Positions 18,491-27,307 of a DNA stretch of 64,000 nt are shown here, piece after piece. The position numbers and the translations under genes were made by a program. The stretch is from Roseivivax sp. GX 12232 (GTDB lineage Bacteria > Pseudomonadota > Alphaproteobacteria > Rhodobacterales > Rhodobacteraceae): positions 248,001-312,000 of the forward strand of contig NZ_JAJSEC010000002.1 in NCBI RefSeq assembly GCF_021272185.1, given 5' to 3'. How positions within the stretch are numbered: position 1 is the first letter of the stretch; every line of letters starts with the position of its first letter. The notes under the pieces were generated by a model, which worked only from the letters and a program-made list of their open reading frames with translations, made no database searches and had not been told where the DNA came from.

Positions 18491-18979
18491 ATGGACCGAC
18501 GGATATTCCTGGCGGGCGCGGGCGCGCTTGTGCTTGCGGGCTGCGCGGGGCCGGGGCCCCAGGCGCGGCTGGCGCCGGGCACCACGCTTTACGTCGTGCG
18601 CCACGGCGAGAAGGACGGCGACGCGCTGACCAAGGCTGGCGTCGCCCGCGCCGAGGCGCTGGCGCTGGCCCTGGCCGAGGCGCCGATCGACCGGATCTAT
18701 TCCACGAGCTACGCCCGGAACCGCGCCACCGCCGCGCCGGTCGCCGCGGTGCAGGACCTCGAGATCGAGACGGTGCCCGACTCGCGCATCGCCGCGCGCA
18801 TCCTGCCGGGGAACGAGGCGCGGGCGCTGCTCTGGGTCGGCAACAAGGGCAATATCGCGCCGCTCTGGGAGGCGCTGTCGCTGCCCGGGCCCGCGCCTCT
18901 GAACTACGGCGACCTGGCGGTCGTGCGCGCTGATGCCTCGGGCGTGGTGACGGTGGAGATGCGGCGCTTCGGCAAGTGA
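18491..18979 (+). CDS. Histidine phosphatase family lipoprotein
   Basis: 162-aa protein with a lipoprotein signal: MDRRIFLAGAGALVLAGC, lipobox LAGC at about residues 15-18, so it is probably membrane-anchored and periplasm-facing. The catalytic RHG motif is in LYVVRHGEKDGD; downstream YSTSYARNRATAAP matches the family's phosphate-pocket arginine region. The branch 2-like short form lacks clear substrate markers. A GGAGG site precedes the ATG at 18491. It sits between phoR and the pst operon, so a role in phosphate scavenging is possible but is inference from location. Confidence 0.8.
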   Translation: MDRRIFLAGAGALVLAGCAGPGPQARLAPGTTLYVVRHGEKDGDALTKAGVARAEALALALAEAPIDRIYSTSYARNRATAAPVAAVQDLEIETVPDSRIAARILPGNEARALLWVGNKGNIAPLWEALSLPGPAPLNYGDLAVVRADASGVVTVEMRRFGK

Positions 18980-19065
18980 GATTTGGCCGGGGCGGCGGGT
19001 CTCTCCACTGACTTAAGTGGGGCGGTGAGGGACAAGCCGGCGGGCGCAGGCCCCGCCCTCTCCGC

Positions 19066-19749
19066 TCAGAACAGCCGGCCCGGCGCGCCGAGGATCACCG
19101 CGGCGTAGAACGCGCTCGCGGCGGCCAGCACGCAGATGTGCCAGAGCGCCCGCGCATAGGGCCAGTCGTGGCGCATGTAGAAATAGACCCCGCCGGTGTA
19201 GATCAGCCCGCCCGCGAGCATCAGCCACATGGTCGCCTGCGGCACCAGCCCCGGCAGCGCCACCATGGGCAGCGCCGAGAACCAGGCCAGGCCCAGGTAG
19301 ACGAAGGGGTCGAAACGCCCGGGCTTCCACCAGAAGAACAGCTTCCGCGAGGCGCCGTAGAGCGCCAGCACCCAGACCAGCGACATCATCGACAGCGCGA
19401 AGGGCGAGGCCACGATCACCGCGAAGGGCGTCGCGGTGCCCGCGATCTTGATGTAGATCGCCGCGTGGTCGAGCCGCCGCAGGAGCGGCCGCTGCGCGTG
19501 CCAGGGCCCGGAGTTGTAGACCAGCGAGGCCAGGAAGCTCGCCACCAGCGCCGCGGCATAAAGCGACAGCGCCATGAGCACCGGCCCCGAGGCGCCCGAA
19601 ACCGTGGCCCAGCCCATCAGGAAGGCGGCCCCCCCGAGGGCCAGAATCAGCCCGGCGAGATTGACGATCGCATCGGTCAGCCAGGCCCGGAAACTCAGCG
19701 GTGGGCCATTGTGCAGGGCTGCGCCCCAATATGTCAGATCTCGGACCAT
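19066..19749 (-). CDS. trhA: Hemolysin III / PAQR-family membrane protein TrhA
   Basis: 227-aa integral membrane protein with about seven hydrophobic spans. Family markers: the conserved His in RRLDHAAIYIKIAGTATPFA, the serine-containing FLASLVYNSGP segment and a C-terminal histidine in RALWHICVLAAASAFYAAVI; these residues form the metal site in PAQR proteins. TrhA homologues influence membrane energetics and fluidity; direct hemolytic activity is doubtful. It is encoded opposite to the pst genes and divergent from pstS, so the pst control region is also its 5' flank. Confidence 0.9.
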   Translation of the reverse strand: MVRDLTYWGAALHNGPPLSFRAWLTDAIVNLAGLILALGGAAFLMGWATVSGASGPVLMALSLYAAALVASFLASLVYNSGPWHAQRPLLRRLDHAAIYIKIAGTATPFAVIVASPFALSMMSLVWVLALYGASRKLFFWWKPGRFDPFVYLGLAWFSALPMVALPGLVPQATMWLMLAGGLIYTGGVYFYMRHDWPYARALWHICVLAAASAFYAAVILGAPGRLF

Positions 19750-19910
19750 TATTTTATCTTACCCCGCGAAGGCGGCGGAATTCCGGGCGATTGCGGACGA
19801 GATTGCGGCCCAATCCCGCCGACAAAAAGGTATTCCGGGGTAGGGGCCCGGCTAGGGCGCTGGCTTTATCGTGATGCCTCGGGGCGAATTCGGGAAGATT
19901 CCCCGGGGCG

Positions 19911-19939
19911 CTGTCATGAAACTGTTACATCCCCGTCAC
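19911..19939 (+). promoter_or_regulatory. Tandem Pho boxes upstream of pstS
   Basis: Three 7-nt half-sites spaced exactly 11 bp apart: CTGTCAT (19911), CTGTTAC (19922) and CCGTCAC (19933). The first two match the PhoB consensus CTGTCAT-N4-CTGT; the third is a near match and gives overlapping direct repeats. The array ends 95 bp before the pstS ATG, as expected for PhoB activation under phosphate starvation. Confidence 0.85.
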
Positions 19940-20034
19940 AAAAGCTTCAGCGGTGATCTTTAGGCGTCGCGCCGAGTTCGCTTCCTCGGGAGCGCTCGTC
20001 CGATAGGAAAACACACACTCGAATGGAGTGATTC

Positions 20035-21072
20035 ATGACCAAGACCCTCACCGTCTCCGCACTGGCGCTGGCCGTCGCGGCTCCGGCCTTCGCGCAGTCG
20101 CGCGACAACGTCCAGGTGGCCGGTTCCTCGACCGTTCTGCCCTATGCCTCGATCGTCGCCGAAGCCTTCGGCGAGAACTTCGACTTCCCGACCCCGGTCG
20201 TGGAATCGGGCGGGTCCTCGGCGGGCCTGAAGCGCTTCTGCGAAGGCGTGGGCGAGAACACCATCGACATCGCCAATGCATCGCGCGCCATCCGCAGCGG
20301 CGAGGTCGAGACCTGCGCCGCCAACGGCGTCGAGGAGATCATCGAGGTCCGCATCGGCTATGACGGCATCGTCTTCGCCAGCCAGATCGACGGCCCGGCC
20401 TTCACCGCCTTCGAGCCCTCCGACTGGTTCAACGCGCTCGGCGAACAGATCCTCGTCGACGGCGAGCTGGTCGAGAACCCGAACACCACCTGGGCCGATG
20501 CCAACGCCGATCTGCCGGCGGTCGACATCGCGGCCTTCATCCCGGGCACCAAGCACGGCACCCGCGAGGTCTTCGAAGAGAAGGTCCTGCTGCAGGGCTG
20601 CGAAGACACCGGCGCGATGCAGGCTATGCTCGACGGCGGCATGTCCGAGGACGACGCCGAGGACGCCTGCATGGCGGTCCGCACCGATGGCGCCTCGGTC
20701 GACATCGACGGCGACTATACCGAGACCCTGGCCCGCATCGACAGCAACCCCGAGGGTGTCGGCGTCTTCGGCCTGGCCTTCTACGAGAACAACACCGACA
20801 AGCTGAAGGTCGCCACCATGGGCGGCGTCGAGCCGACCACCGAGTCGATCGCAGCCGGTGAATACCCGGTCTCGCGCCCGCTGTTCTTCTACATCAAGAA
20901 GGCCCACATCGGCGTCATCCCCGGCCTGAAGGAATTCGCCTCCTTCTTCGTCGCCGACGAGATCGCCGGCCCCGGCGGACCGCTGGCCAACTACGGCCTG
21001 GTGCCCGACCCGGAACTGGCCGAGACCCAGGCCAAGATCGAGAACGAAACCGTCATGGGCACCGGCTCCTAA
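20035..21072 (+). CDS. pstS: Phosphate ABC transporter substrate-binding protein PstS
   Basis: Periplasmic phosphate-binding protein, 345 aa. The signal peptide MTKTLTVSALALAVAAPAFA is cleaved before QSRDNVQ. Phosphate-loop motifs are VAGSSTVLPYA near residue 29 and ESGGSSAGLKRFC near residue 58, followed by IDIANASRAI and PGTKHGTREVFEE. It is first gene of the pst operon, preceded by Pho boxes and a GGAG ribosome site, and followed by a strong hairpin that separates it from pstC. This clade carries acidic inserts (MSEDDAEDAC) that are common in marine alphaproteobacteria. Confidence 0.96.
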   Translation: MTKTLTVSALALAVAAPAFAQSRDNVQVAGSSTVLPYASIVAEAFGENFDFPTPVVESGGSSAGLKRFCEGVGENTIDIANASRAIRSGEVETCAANGVEEIIEVRIGYDGIVFASQIDGPAFTAFEPSDWFNALGEQILVDGELVENPNTTWADANADLPAVDIAAFIPGTKHGTREVFEEKVLLQGCEDTGAMQAMLDGGMSEDDAEDACMAVRTDGASVDIDGDYTETLARIDSNPEGVGVFGLAFYENNTDKLKVATMGGVEPTTESIAAGEYPVSRPLFFYIKKAHIGVIPGLKEFASFFVADEIAGPGGPLANYGLVPDPELAETQAKIENETVMGTGS

Positions 21073-21091
21073 CCGGCCCGCAATGATTGAC

Positions 21092-21131
21092 GGGAAGGGG
21101 CGGCCGCTATATCGCCGCCCCTTCCCTTTTT
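21092..21131 (+). terminator. Strong stem-loop between pstS and pstC
   Basis: A perfect 13-bp stem GGGAAGGGGCGGC / GCCGCCCCTTCCC with a 9-nt loop is immediately followed by TTTTT. It has full intrinsic-terminator form inside the operon, 19 bp after the pstS stop, so it should give abundant monocistronic pstS and reduced read-through to pstC. Confidence 0.88.
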
Positions 21132-21160
21132 GACTGCCCAAGACAGCGGAGCCACAGACC

Positions 21161-22624
21161 ATGCCGTCATCCTGGCTGATCCTCATCGTTCTGGCGCTGG
21201 CCGTGATCGGCTATGTCGGCGGACGCCAGCGGGCGCTTGCCGGGGCCGGCGGAGACGCCCGCCGCCTGCATTCGCTGCCCTCCTATTACGGGACCAACGT
21301 GGCGATGAAGGTCGCCGTGCCGGCGCTTCTGATGATGGCGCTCTGGCTGGTGCTGCAGCCCTTCGCGGTCGAGCAGATGATCCGCAGCGACATCGCCGAG
21401 GAAGCCTCGCGCTCGGACCGGGCGACGAGCCTGGTGATGGCCGATGTGCGCCGGGTGGCCAACGGGCTCGACGTGGCCGTGGCGCGCGGCAGCATGACCT
21501 TCGACGAGGCCGAGACCATGCGGGTCGAGACCTCGGACGTGCGCGCGCGGCTCGCCGACGCGGGCGTGGCGCTTGGCTCCGACGTGACCGCTCAGGTGCT
21601 GATCTCGGCGCAGGACTACCGCGCGCTCAGCGCCACCGCGGGCACGCTGCGCACCGTGGTCGTGCTGGCCCTGGCGCTCGCCGGCCTGATCTACGGTATC
21701 GCCGAGTCCCGCAAGGACTTCCGCGCCCGCAACACCGTGGAGCAGGGCATCCGCGCGCTCCTGATCCTGGCCGCCTCGATCGCGATCCTGACCACCATCG
21801 GCATCGTCCTGAGCCTGGTCTTCAACACCATCGAGTTCTTCCGCCTCTATCCCGCCAGCGACTTCTTCTTCTCGACCACCTGGTCGCCCTCCTTCGGCGG
21901 CGGCTCGGAGCTGGGCATTCTGCCGCTCCTCTGGGGCACGCTCTACATCTCTTTCATCGCGCTGCTGGTGGCGGTGCCGATCGGGCTCTTCGCGGCGGTC
22001 TACCTGTCGGAATACGCCACCAGGCAGGTGCGCGCCGTGGCCAAGCCCGCGATCGAGATCCTCGCCGGCATCCCGACCATCGTCTACGGCCTCTTCGCGC
22101 TGCTGACCGTCGGGCCGCTTCTGATGAAGGTCTTCGGCGACGGCGGCATCGGCATCATGCCCGCGGGCACCGCGGTGATGACCGCCGGTCTGGTCATGGG
22201 CATCATGCTCATCCCCTTTGTCTCCTCGCTCTCCGATGACATCATCAACGCCGTGCCGCAGTCGCTGCGCGACGGCTCCTACGGGCTGGGCGCCACCCAG
22301 TCCGAGACCATCAAGCAGGTGATCCTGCCCGCCGCGCTTCCGGGCATCGTCGGCGCGGTGCTGCTGGCCGCCTCGCGCGCCATCGGCGAGACCATGATCG
22401 TGGTGCTGGGCGCCGGTGCCGCCGCGCGGATCTCGGGCAATCCCTTCGAGGCGATGACCACGGTGACCGCCAAGATCGTCAGCCAGCTGACCGGCGACGC
22501 CGATTTCGCCTCGCCCGAGGCGCTGGTGGCCTTCGCGCTCGGCATGACGCTCTTCGTGCTGACGCTCGCGCTCAACGTCTTCGCCCTCTACATCGTCCGC
22601 AAGTACCGGGAGCAGTACGAATGA
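21161..22624 (+). CDS. pstC: Phosphate ABC transporter permease PstC (long form)
   Basis: Inner-membrane permease, 487 aa against ~320 in E. coli. The extra ~190 N-terminal residues contain two or three hydrophobic spans and a soluble, mostly helical stretch (residues ~75-150). The conserved MetI-like part begins near LGILPLLWGTLYISFIALLV and contains IEILAGIPTIVYGLFAL, the permease EAA-type loop SLRDGSYGLGATQSETIKQVILPAALPGI and RAIGETMIVVLGAG. It is coupled to pstA by a 4-bp overlap. The long form is familiar in Rhodobacterales; the role of the N-terminal domain is not established. Confidence 0.94.
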   Translation: MPSSWLILIVLALAVIGYVGGRQRALAGAGGDARRLHSLPSYYGTNVAMKVAVPALLMMALWLVLQPFAVEQMIRSDIAEEASRSDRATSLVMADVRRVANGLDVAVARGSMTFDEAETMRVETSDVRARLADAGVALGSDVTAQVLISAQDYRALSATAGTLRTVVVLALALAGLIYGIAESRKDFRARNTVEQGIRALLILAASIAILTTIGIVLSLVFNTIEFFRLYPASDFFFSTTWSPSFGGGSELGILPLLWGTLYISFIALLVAVPIGLFAAVYLSEYATRQVRAVAKPAIEILAGIPTIVYGLFALLTVGPLLMKVFGDGGIGIMPAGTAVMTAGLVMGIMLIPFVSSLSDDIINAVPQSLRDGSYGLGATQSETIKQVILPAALPGIVGAVLLAASRAIGETMIVVLGAGAAARISGNPFEAMTTVTAKIVSQLTGDADFASPEALVAFALGMTLFVLTLALNVFALYIVRKYREQYE

Positions 22625-23964
22625 CCGACGCCAACGCCTCTGCCAGCCCGGCCGCCGCCTCCGGTCAGGGCCGGTCGATCATCTCGGCCGATGCCAACAC
22701 CCGCAAGCGCAACGCCGCCGAGGGCCGCTTCCGCGCCTATGGCATCGCCGCCATCGCGACCGGGGTCTTCTTCCTGGTGGTGCTCCTGAGCTCGATCCTC
22801 TGGAACGGCGTCTCGGCCTTCCAGCAGACCTTCATCGAGGTGCCGGTCTATCTCGATCCCGAGAAGCTCGACCGCGAGGAACCCTCCAAGGCGACGACCT
22901 TCACCTACAAGCCCCTGATCCAGGAGGCGGTCTGGGAACAGGCGCGCGAGCTGGGCTTCGAGGAGAGCTTCGGCGGCGCCGGCGACATGGGGCCGCTGAT
23001 CTCGGCCTCGGCGGCCGCACAGGTGCGCGACCGGGTGATCGAAAACCCCGAACTGATCGGAGAGCGGCTCGAGGTGCGCATCCTCGCGGGCTCGCGCACC
23101 GATGGCTACCTCAAGGGCCGGGTCGACCGCGCCAGCGCCGAGCGCGACCGCAACATCGACCCCGAGCACCTCGACCTGATCGACGCCATGCGCGCCGAGC
23201 GTCTGGTCCAGAAATCCTTCAACTGGGACTTCATCACCGGCACCGACGCCTCGGAAAGCCGCGCCGAACAGGCCGGCATCGGGGTCGCCATGCTGGGCTC
23301 CTTCTTCATGATGCTGGTGGTGCTGGGGCTGTCGCTGCCGATCGGCGTCGCCGCCTCGATCTACCTCGAGGAATTCGCGCCGAAGAACCGTTTCACCGAC
23401 CTGATCGAGGTGAACATCTCGAACCTCGCGGCGGTGCCCTCGATCGTCTTCGGCATCCTCGGGCTCGCGGTCTTCATCCAGGTCGTGGAGCTGCCGCAGT
23501 CGGCGCCCATCGTGGGCGGGCTGACGCTGACGCTGATGACCCTGCCGACCATCGTGATCTCGACCCGCGCGGCGCTGAAGGCGGTGCCGCCCTCGATCCG
23601 CGCCGCGGCGCTGGGGGTGGGCGCCTCGCAGACCCAGGCGGTCTTCCACCACGTGCTGCCGCTGGCTCTGCCCGGCATCCTGACCGGCACGATCATCGGC
23701 CTCGCGCAGGCCCTGGGCGAGACCGCGCCGCTGCTGCTGATCGGCATGGTGGGCTATATCGCGACCAACTATCCCGACGGCCTCGCCTCGGGGTTCCTCG
23801 ACCCCAACTCGGCCATGCCCGCGCAGATCTACGAATGGGCCAAACGCGCCGATCCGGCCTATTACGAGCGCGCCTGGGGCGGGATCATCATCCTGCTGGT
23901 CTTCCTCTTCGCGATGAATGCCATCGCGATCATCCTGCGCCGCAAGTTTGAGCGCCGCTGGTAA
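22621..23964 (+). CDS. pstA: Phosphate ABC transporter permease PstA (long form)
   Basis: Second permease subunit, 447 aa against ~296 in E. coli. After one TM helix (about residues 42-66) there is a ~150-residue soluble, charged domain (EVPVYLDPEKLDREEPSKAT to NWDFITGTDASESR). The MetI-like core follows, with LSLPIGVAASIYLEEFAP, LAAVPSIVFGILGLAVF, the EAA-type loop SIRAAALGVGASQTQAVFHHVLPLALPGI and ALGETAPLLLIGMVGY. The ATG overlaps pstC by 4 bp. The extra domain parallels the enlarged PstC N-terminus. Confidence 0.94.
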   Translation: MTDANASASPAAASGQGRSIISADANTRKRNAAEGRFRAYGIAAIATGVFFLVVLLSSILWNGVSAFQQTFIEVPVYLDPEKLDREEPSKATTFTYKPLIQEAVWEQARELGFEESFGGAGDMGPLISASAAAQVRDRVIENPELIGERLEVRILAGSRTDGYLKGRVDRASAERDRNIDPEHLDLIDAMRAERLVQKSFNWDFITGTDASESRAEQAGIGVAMLGSFFMMLVVLGLSLPIGVAASIYLEEFAPKNRFTDLIEVNISNLAAVPSIVFGILGLAVFIQVVELPQSAPIVGGLTLTLMTLPTIVISTRAALKAVPPSIRAAALGVGASQTQAVFHHVLPLALPGILTGTIIGLAQALGETAPLLLIGMVGYIATNYPDGLASGFLDPNSAMPAQIYEWAKRADPAYYERAWGGIIILLVFLFAMNAIAIILRRKFERRW

Positions 23965-23976
23965 GGAGTTATCATC

Positions 23977-24777
23977 ATGTACGACAATCCAACCCGAGCG
24001 GAGAGAGAAGTGAGCGCCAAAGACGTCAAGATCGCCGCGAAGGACGTGCAGGTCTATTACGCCGACACCCACGCCATCAAGGACGTCTCGGTCGACATCC
24101 TCGACAAGACGGTGACGGCCTTCATCGGCCCGTCGGGCTGCGGCAAGTCGACCTTCCTGCGCTGCCTGAACCGCATGAACGACACCATCGACATCGCCCG
24201 CATCGAAGGCTCGATCCGCATCGACGGAGAGGACATCTACGACAAGCGCGTCGACCCGGTGCAGCTGCGCGCCAAGGTCGGCATGGTGTTCCAGAAGCCG
24301 AACCCCTTCCCGAAGTCGATCTACGACAATGTGGCCTACGGGCCGAAGATCCACGGGCTGGCCAAGAACAAGGCCGAGCTCGACGAGATCGTCGAGCGGG
24401 CGCTGCGCCGCGGGGCGCTCTGGGACGAGGTGAAGGACCGGCTCGACGCGCCGGGCACCGGGCTCTCGGGCGGCCAGCAGCAGCGGCTCTGCATCGCCCG
24501 CGCGGTGGCCACCGAGCCCGAGATCCTGCTCATGGACGAGCCCTGTTCGGCGCTCGACCCGATCGCCACCGGCCAGGTCGAGGAGCTGATCGACGAGCTG
24601 CGCCAGGATTACTCCGTGGTGATCGTCACCCACTCCATGCAGCAGGCCGCGCGGGTCAGCCAGAAGACCGCCTTCTTCCACCTCGGCAATCTCGTGGAAT
24701 ACGGGGAGACCGACAAGATCTTCACCAACCCCCAGGACAGCCGGACCGAAAGCTACATCACCGGACGGATCGGATAA
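23977..24777 (+). CDS. pstB: Phosphate ABC transporter ATP-binding protein PstB
   Basis: ATPase of the phosphate importer, 266 aa, standard length. Walker [10 protein letters not shown], the PstB hallmark [11 protein letters not shown] loop [21 protein letters not shown], signature [14 protein letters not shown], Walker [14 protein letters not shown] and switch His [14 protein letters not shown]. An AAGGAG ribosome site precedes the ATG. It also takes part in phosphate signalling with PhoU and PhoR in characterised systems. Confidence 0.97.
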   Translation: MYDNPTRAEREVSAKDVKIAAKDVQVYYADTHAIKDVSVDILDKTVTAFIGPSGCGKSTFLRCLNRMNDTIDIARIEGSIRIDGEDIYDKRVDPVQLRAKVGMVFQKPNPFPKSIYDNVAYGPKIHGLAKNKAELDEIVERALRRGALWDEVKDRLDAPGTGLSGGQQQRLCIARAVATEPEILLMDEPCSALDPIATGQVEELIDELRQDYSVVIVTHSMQQAARVSQKTAFFHLGNLVEYGETDKIFTNPQDSRTESYITGRIG

Positions 24778-24780
24778 GAC

Positions 24781-25515
24781 ATGAGTGACATGACGCCCCA
24801 CATCAGCTCGGCCTTCGACCGCGACCTCGAAGGCATCCAGGCCCAGATCATGAAGATGGGCGGCCTGGTGGAGACCCAGATCCGGGATGCCGCCCAGAGC
24901 CTGGCGACCCGCGACGAGGAGCTGGCCGAACAGGTGCGCGCCAGCGACCGGGCGGTCGACGCGCTGGAAGACAGCCTCAACGACGAGGCGGCGCGGGTGC
25001 TGGCCCTGCGCGCGCCCACCGCGTCGGACCTGCGGCTGGTGCTTTCGGTGATGCGGATGTCGGCCAACCTCGAGCGCATCGGCGATCTGTCGAAGAACAT
25101 GGCCAAGCGCACCGGGGTCCTGGCGCAGCTCCAGCCCGTCGCCGGGGTCGGCGCCTCGCTGAAGCGCATGGCGCGCGAGGTCGAGCTGATGCTGAAGGAC
25201 GCGCTCGACGCCTATATCCAGCGCGACGCCGAGCTCGCCCGCGACGTGATCGCGCGCGACGAAGAGCTCGACCGGATGTACAACACCATCTTCCGCGAGA
25301 TCCTGACCTTCATGCTCGAGGACCCGCGCAACATCACCGCCTGCATGCACCTGCATTTCATCGCCAAGAACGTGGAGCGCATGGGCGACCACGTGACCTC
25401 GATCTGCGAACAGGTGGTCTTCGTGGTCTCCGGCGAACGCGGCGACCTGCCGCGCGAGAAAGCCGACAAGACCTCGTCGGACGCGACCTATTCGCTGGAT
25501 CCCAAGGAAGGGTAA
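24781..25515 (+). CDS. phoU: Phosphate signalling complex protein PhoU
   Basis: Cytoplasmic regulator, 244 aa, two repeated three-helix PhoU units. Repeat markers with acidic metal-binding residues: GGLVETQIRDAAQSLATRDEELAEQ, MRMSANLERIGDLSKNMAKR and HFIAKNVERMGDHVTSICEQ (each shown in the family as the ERIGD/ERMGD motif). It starts 3 bp after pstB. Known role: tunes Pst transport and keeps PhoR in its phosphatase state when phosphate is plentiful. Confidence 0.95.
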   Translation: MSDMTPHISSAFDRDLEGIQAQIMKMGGLVETQIRDAAQSLATRDEELAEQVRASDRAVDALEDSLNDEAARVLALRAPTASDLRLVLSVMRMSANLERIGDLSKNMAKRTGVLAQLQPVAGVGASLKRMAREVELMLKDALDAYIQRDAELARDVIARDEELDRMYNTIFREILTFMLEDPRNITACMHLHFIAKNVERMGDHVTSICEQVVFVVSGERGDLPREKADKTSSDATYSLDPKEG

Positions 25516-25521
25516 CGAGGC

Positions 25522-26211
25522 ATGTCCGGGGCGAAACCGATCGTGCTGGTGGTCGAGGACGAGGCCGCGCAGCGCGAGGTTCTGAGCTACAACCTGGAGG
25601 CCGAGGGCTTCCGCGTGGCCCGGGCCGAGGACGGCGAGGAGGCGATGCTGCTCTTCGACGAGGAGCAGCCCGACATCGTGATCCTCGACTGGATGCTGCC
25701 CAAGCTCTCGGGCATCGAGGTCTGCCGCCAGATCAAGATCCGCCCCGAGACGCGGGGCGTGCCGGTGATCATGCTCTCGGCCCGCTCCGAAGAGGTCGAC
25801 CGCGTGCGCGGCCTCGAGACCGGCGCCGACGACTACGTGGTGAAACCCTATTCGGTGATCGAGCTCATGGCCCGGGTGCGCGCGCAGCTGCGCCGGACCC
25901 GGCCCGCGGCGGCGGGCCAGCAGCTCGAATACCAGGACATCCTGCTCGACGCCGAGACCCACCGCGTGACCCGCGACGGCCAGCCCCTGAAGCTCGGGCC
26001 GACCGAGTTCCGGCTGCTTTCGACCTTCATGGAGAAGCCGGGGCGGGTCTGGAGCCGCGAGCAGCTGCTCGACCGGGTCTGGGGGCGCGACGTCTATGTC
26101 GACACCCGCACCGTCGACGTGCATGTCGGACGGCTGCGCAAGGCGCTGTCCCAGCACGGCGGCGAAGACGTGCTGCGCACCGTGCGCGGGGCGGGCTACG
26201 CCCTCGGCTGA
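25522..26211 (+). CDS. phoB: Phosphate regulon response regulator PhoB
   Basis: OmpR/PhoB-family regulator, 229 aa. The receiver has acidic pocket VVEDEAAQRE, phospho-acceptor Asp in IVILDWMLPKLSG, Thr/Ser in VIMLSARSEE and Lys in YVVKPYS. The winged-helix domain (residues ~130-229) includes LKLGPTEFRLLSTFMEKPGR and the recognition helix region VDTRTVDVHVGRLRKAL. It lies 6 bp after phoU, last in the pst operon, so it is likely autoregulated through the Pho boxes ahead of pstS. Confidence 0.96.
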   Translation: MSGAKPIVLVVEDEAAQREVLSYNLEAEGFRVARAEDGEEAMLLFDEEQPDIVILDWMLPKLSGIEVCRQIKIRPETRGVPVIMLSARSEEVDRVRGLETGADDYVVKPYSVIELMARVRAQLRRTRPAAAGQQLEYQDILLDAETHRVTRDGQPLKLGPTEFRLLSTFMEKPGRVWSREQLLDRVWGRDVYVDTRTVDVHVGRLRKALSQHGGEDVLRTVRGAGYALG

Positions 26212-26218
26212 ACCTTGC

Positions 26219-26237
26219 AATGCCGCGCTGCGGCATT
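26219..26237. repeat. Short palindrome between phoB and the patatin gene
   Basis: AATGCCGC-GCT-GCGGCATT, a perfect 8-bp stem with a 3-nt loop, 7 bp after the phoB stop and 35 bp before the patatin ATG. No U tract follows, so an operator or mRNA-end stem is more likely than a terminator. Confidence 0.45.
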
Positions 26238-26272
26238 AGCTCCCGTTCCAGCAGGCAGGAAGGGGCGACGCC

Positions 26273-27307
26273 ATGACCAAACGCATCAACCTGGCCCTGC
26301 AGGGCGGCGGCGCGCATGGCGCCTACACCTGGGGCGTGCTCGACCGGATCCTCGAGGACGAGGAGGTCGAGATCGCCGCGATCTCGGGCACCTCGGCGGG
26401 GGCGCTGAACGGCGCGGCGCTGAAATGCGGCTGGCAGGCCGGCGGCCGCGAAGGCGCCCGCGAGAGGCTCGCCTGGCTTTGGAACGAGGTCACCCAGGTC
26501 AAGACGCTGGGCCTGCCGGACTGGATGAACGCCTGGCTGCCGCATCCCGGCATCACCTCGCTGGCGCTGGAATATTCGCCGGGCTACGCGATCGGCGACA
26601 CCGCGAACCGCGTGATCTCGCCCTATGCCTGGGGGCCGTATTACCGCAATCCGCTGGCGCCGGTGGTCGATCAGCTCGACTTCGGCGGGGTCTGCGGGGC
26701 AGGGGGGCCGCGCCTCTTTGTCGGGGCCACCAGCGTGCGCGACGGAAAGATCCGGGTCTTCACCGGCGAGGCGATCACCCGCGAGGCGATCCTGGCCTCG
26801 GCCTGCCTGCCGACGCTCTTCCAGGCGGTCGAGGTGACCTGCCCGATCTCGGGCAAGCCGGAATACTGCTGGGACGGCGGCTATTCCGGCAATCCCGCGC
26901 TCTTCCCGCTTTACGCCAAGGATCTGCCCGACGACGTGGTGATCGTGAACATCAACCCGCTGATCCGCGAGACGCTGCCCACCACCGCGCCCGAGATCCA
27001 CAACCGGATCAACGAGATCAGCTTCAACTCCGCGCTCCTGAAGGAGCTGCGCGCGGTGGAATTCGTGCAGCGACTCCTGGCCGACGGCTCGGTGCTGCCG
27101 GGGCGGATGAAGAACGTGCTGGTGCATATGATCGCCGACGACGACCTGATGACGGATCTCTCGGTCGCGACGAAGATGGTGCCGGTGCCGACGCTGATCG
27201 GCCAGCTGCGCGACGCCGGCCGCGCGGCGGCGGACCGGTTCCTGAGTGAGCACCGCGACGACCTGGGCCATCGGCAGACCGCGGACCTGGTGGCCATGTT
27301 CAACTGA
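26273..27307 (+). CDS. Patatin-like phospholipase family protein
   Basis: 344-aa predicted acyl hydrolase. The oxyanion-hole start is NLALQGGGAHGAYTWGVLDR, the nucleophile elbow is ISGTSAGALNGAAL (Ser in GTSAG) and the catalytic Asp is in CWDGGYSGNPALFPL (DGG). Together these give the Ser-Asp dyad of the family. No signal peptide is seen, so it is probably cytoplasmic. It has the bacterial RssA-like layout without the DUF3734 domain found in some PHB-associated patatins. A GGAAGG-like ribosome site precedes the ATG. The substrate (phospholipid, lysophospholipid or other acyl ester) is not evident. Confidence 0.9.
   Translation: MTKRINLALQGGGAHGAYTWGVLDRILEDEEVEIAAISGTSAGALNGAALKCGWQAGGREGARERLAWLWNEVTQVKTLGLPDWMNAWLPHPGITSLALEYSPGYAIGDTANRVISPYAWGPYYRNPLAPVVDQLDFGGVCGAGGPRLFVGATSVRDGKIRVFTGEAITREAILASACLPTLFQAVEVTCPISGKPEYCWDGGYSGNPALFPLYAKDLPDDVVIVNINPLIRETLPTTAPEIHNRINEISFNSALLKELRAVEFVQRLLADGSVLPGRMKNVLVHMIADDDLMTDLSVATKMVPVPTLIGQLRDAGRAAADRFLSEHRDDLGHRQTADLVAMFN

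Noticed and set aside
22588-26220. 1210-codon open frame on the minus strand opposite the pst operon
   Set aside because: His/Arg/Asp/Gly/Leu-rich shadow typical of high-GC antisense frames, with no domains; pstA, pstB, phoU and phoB on the plus strand are unambiguous.
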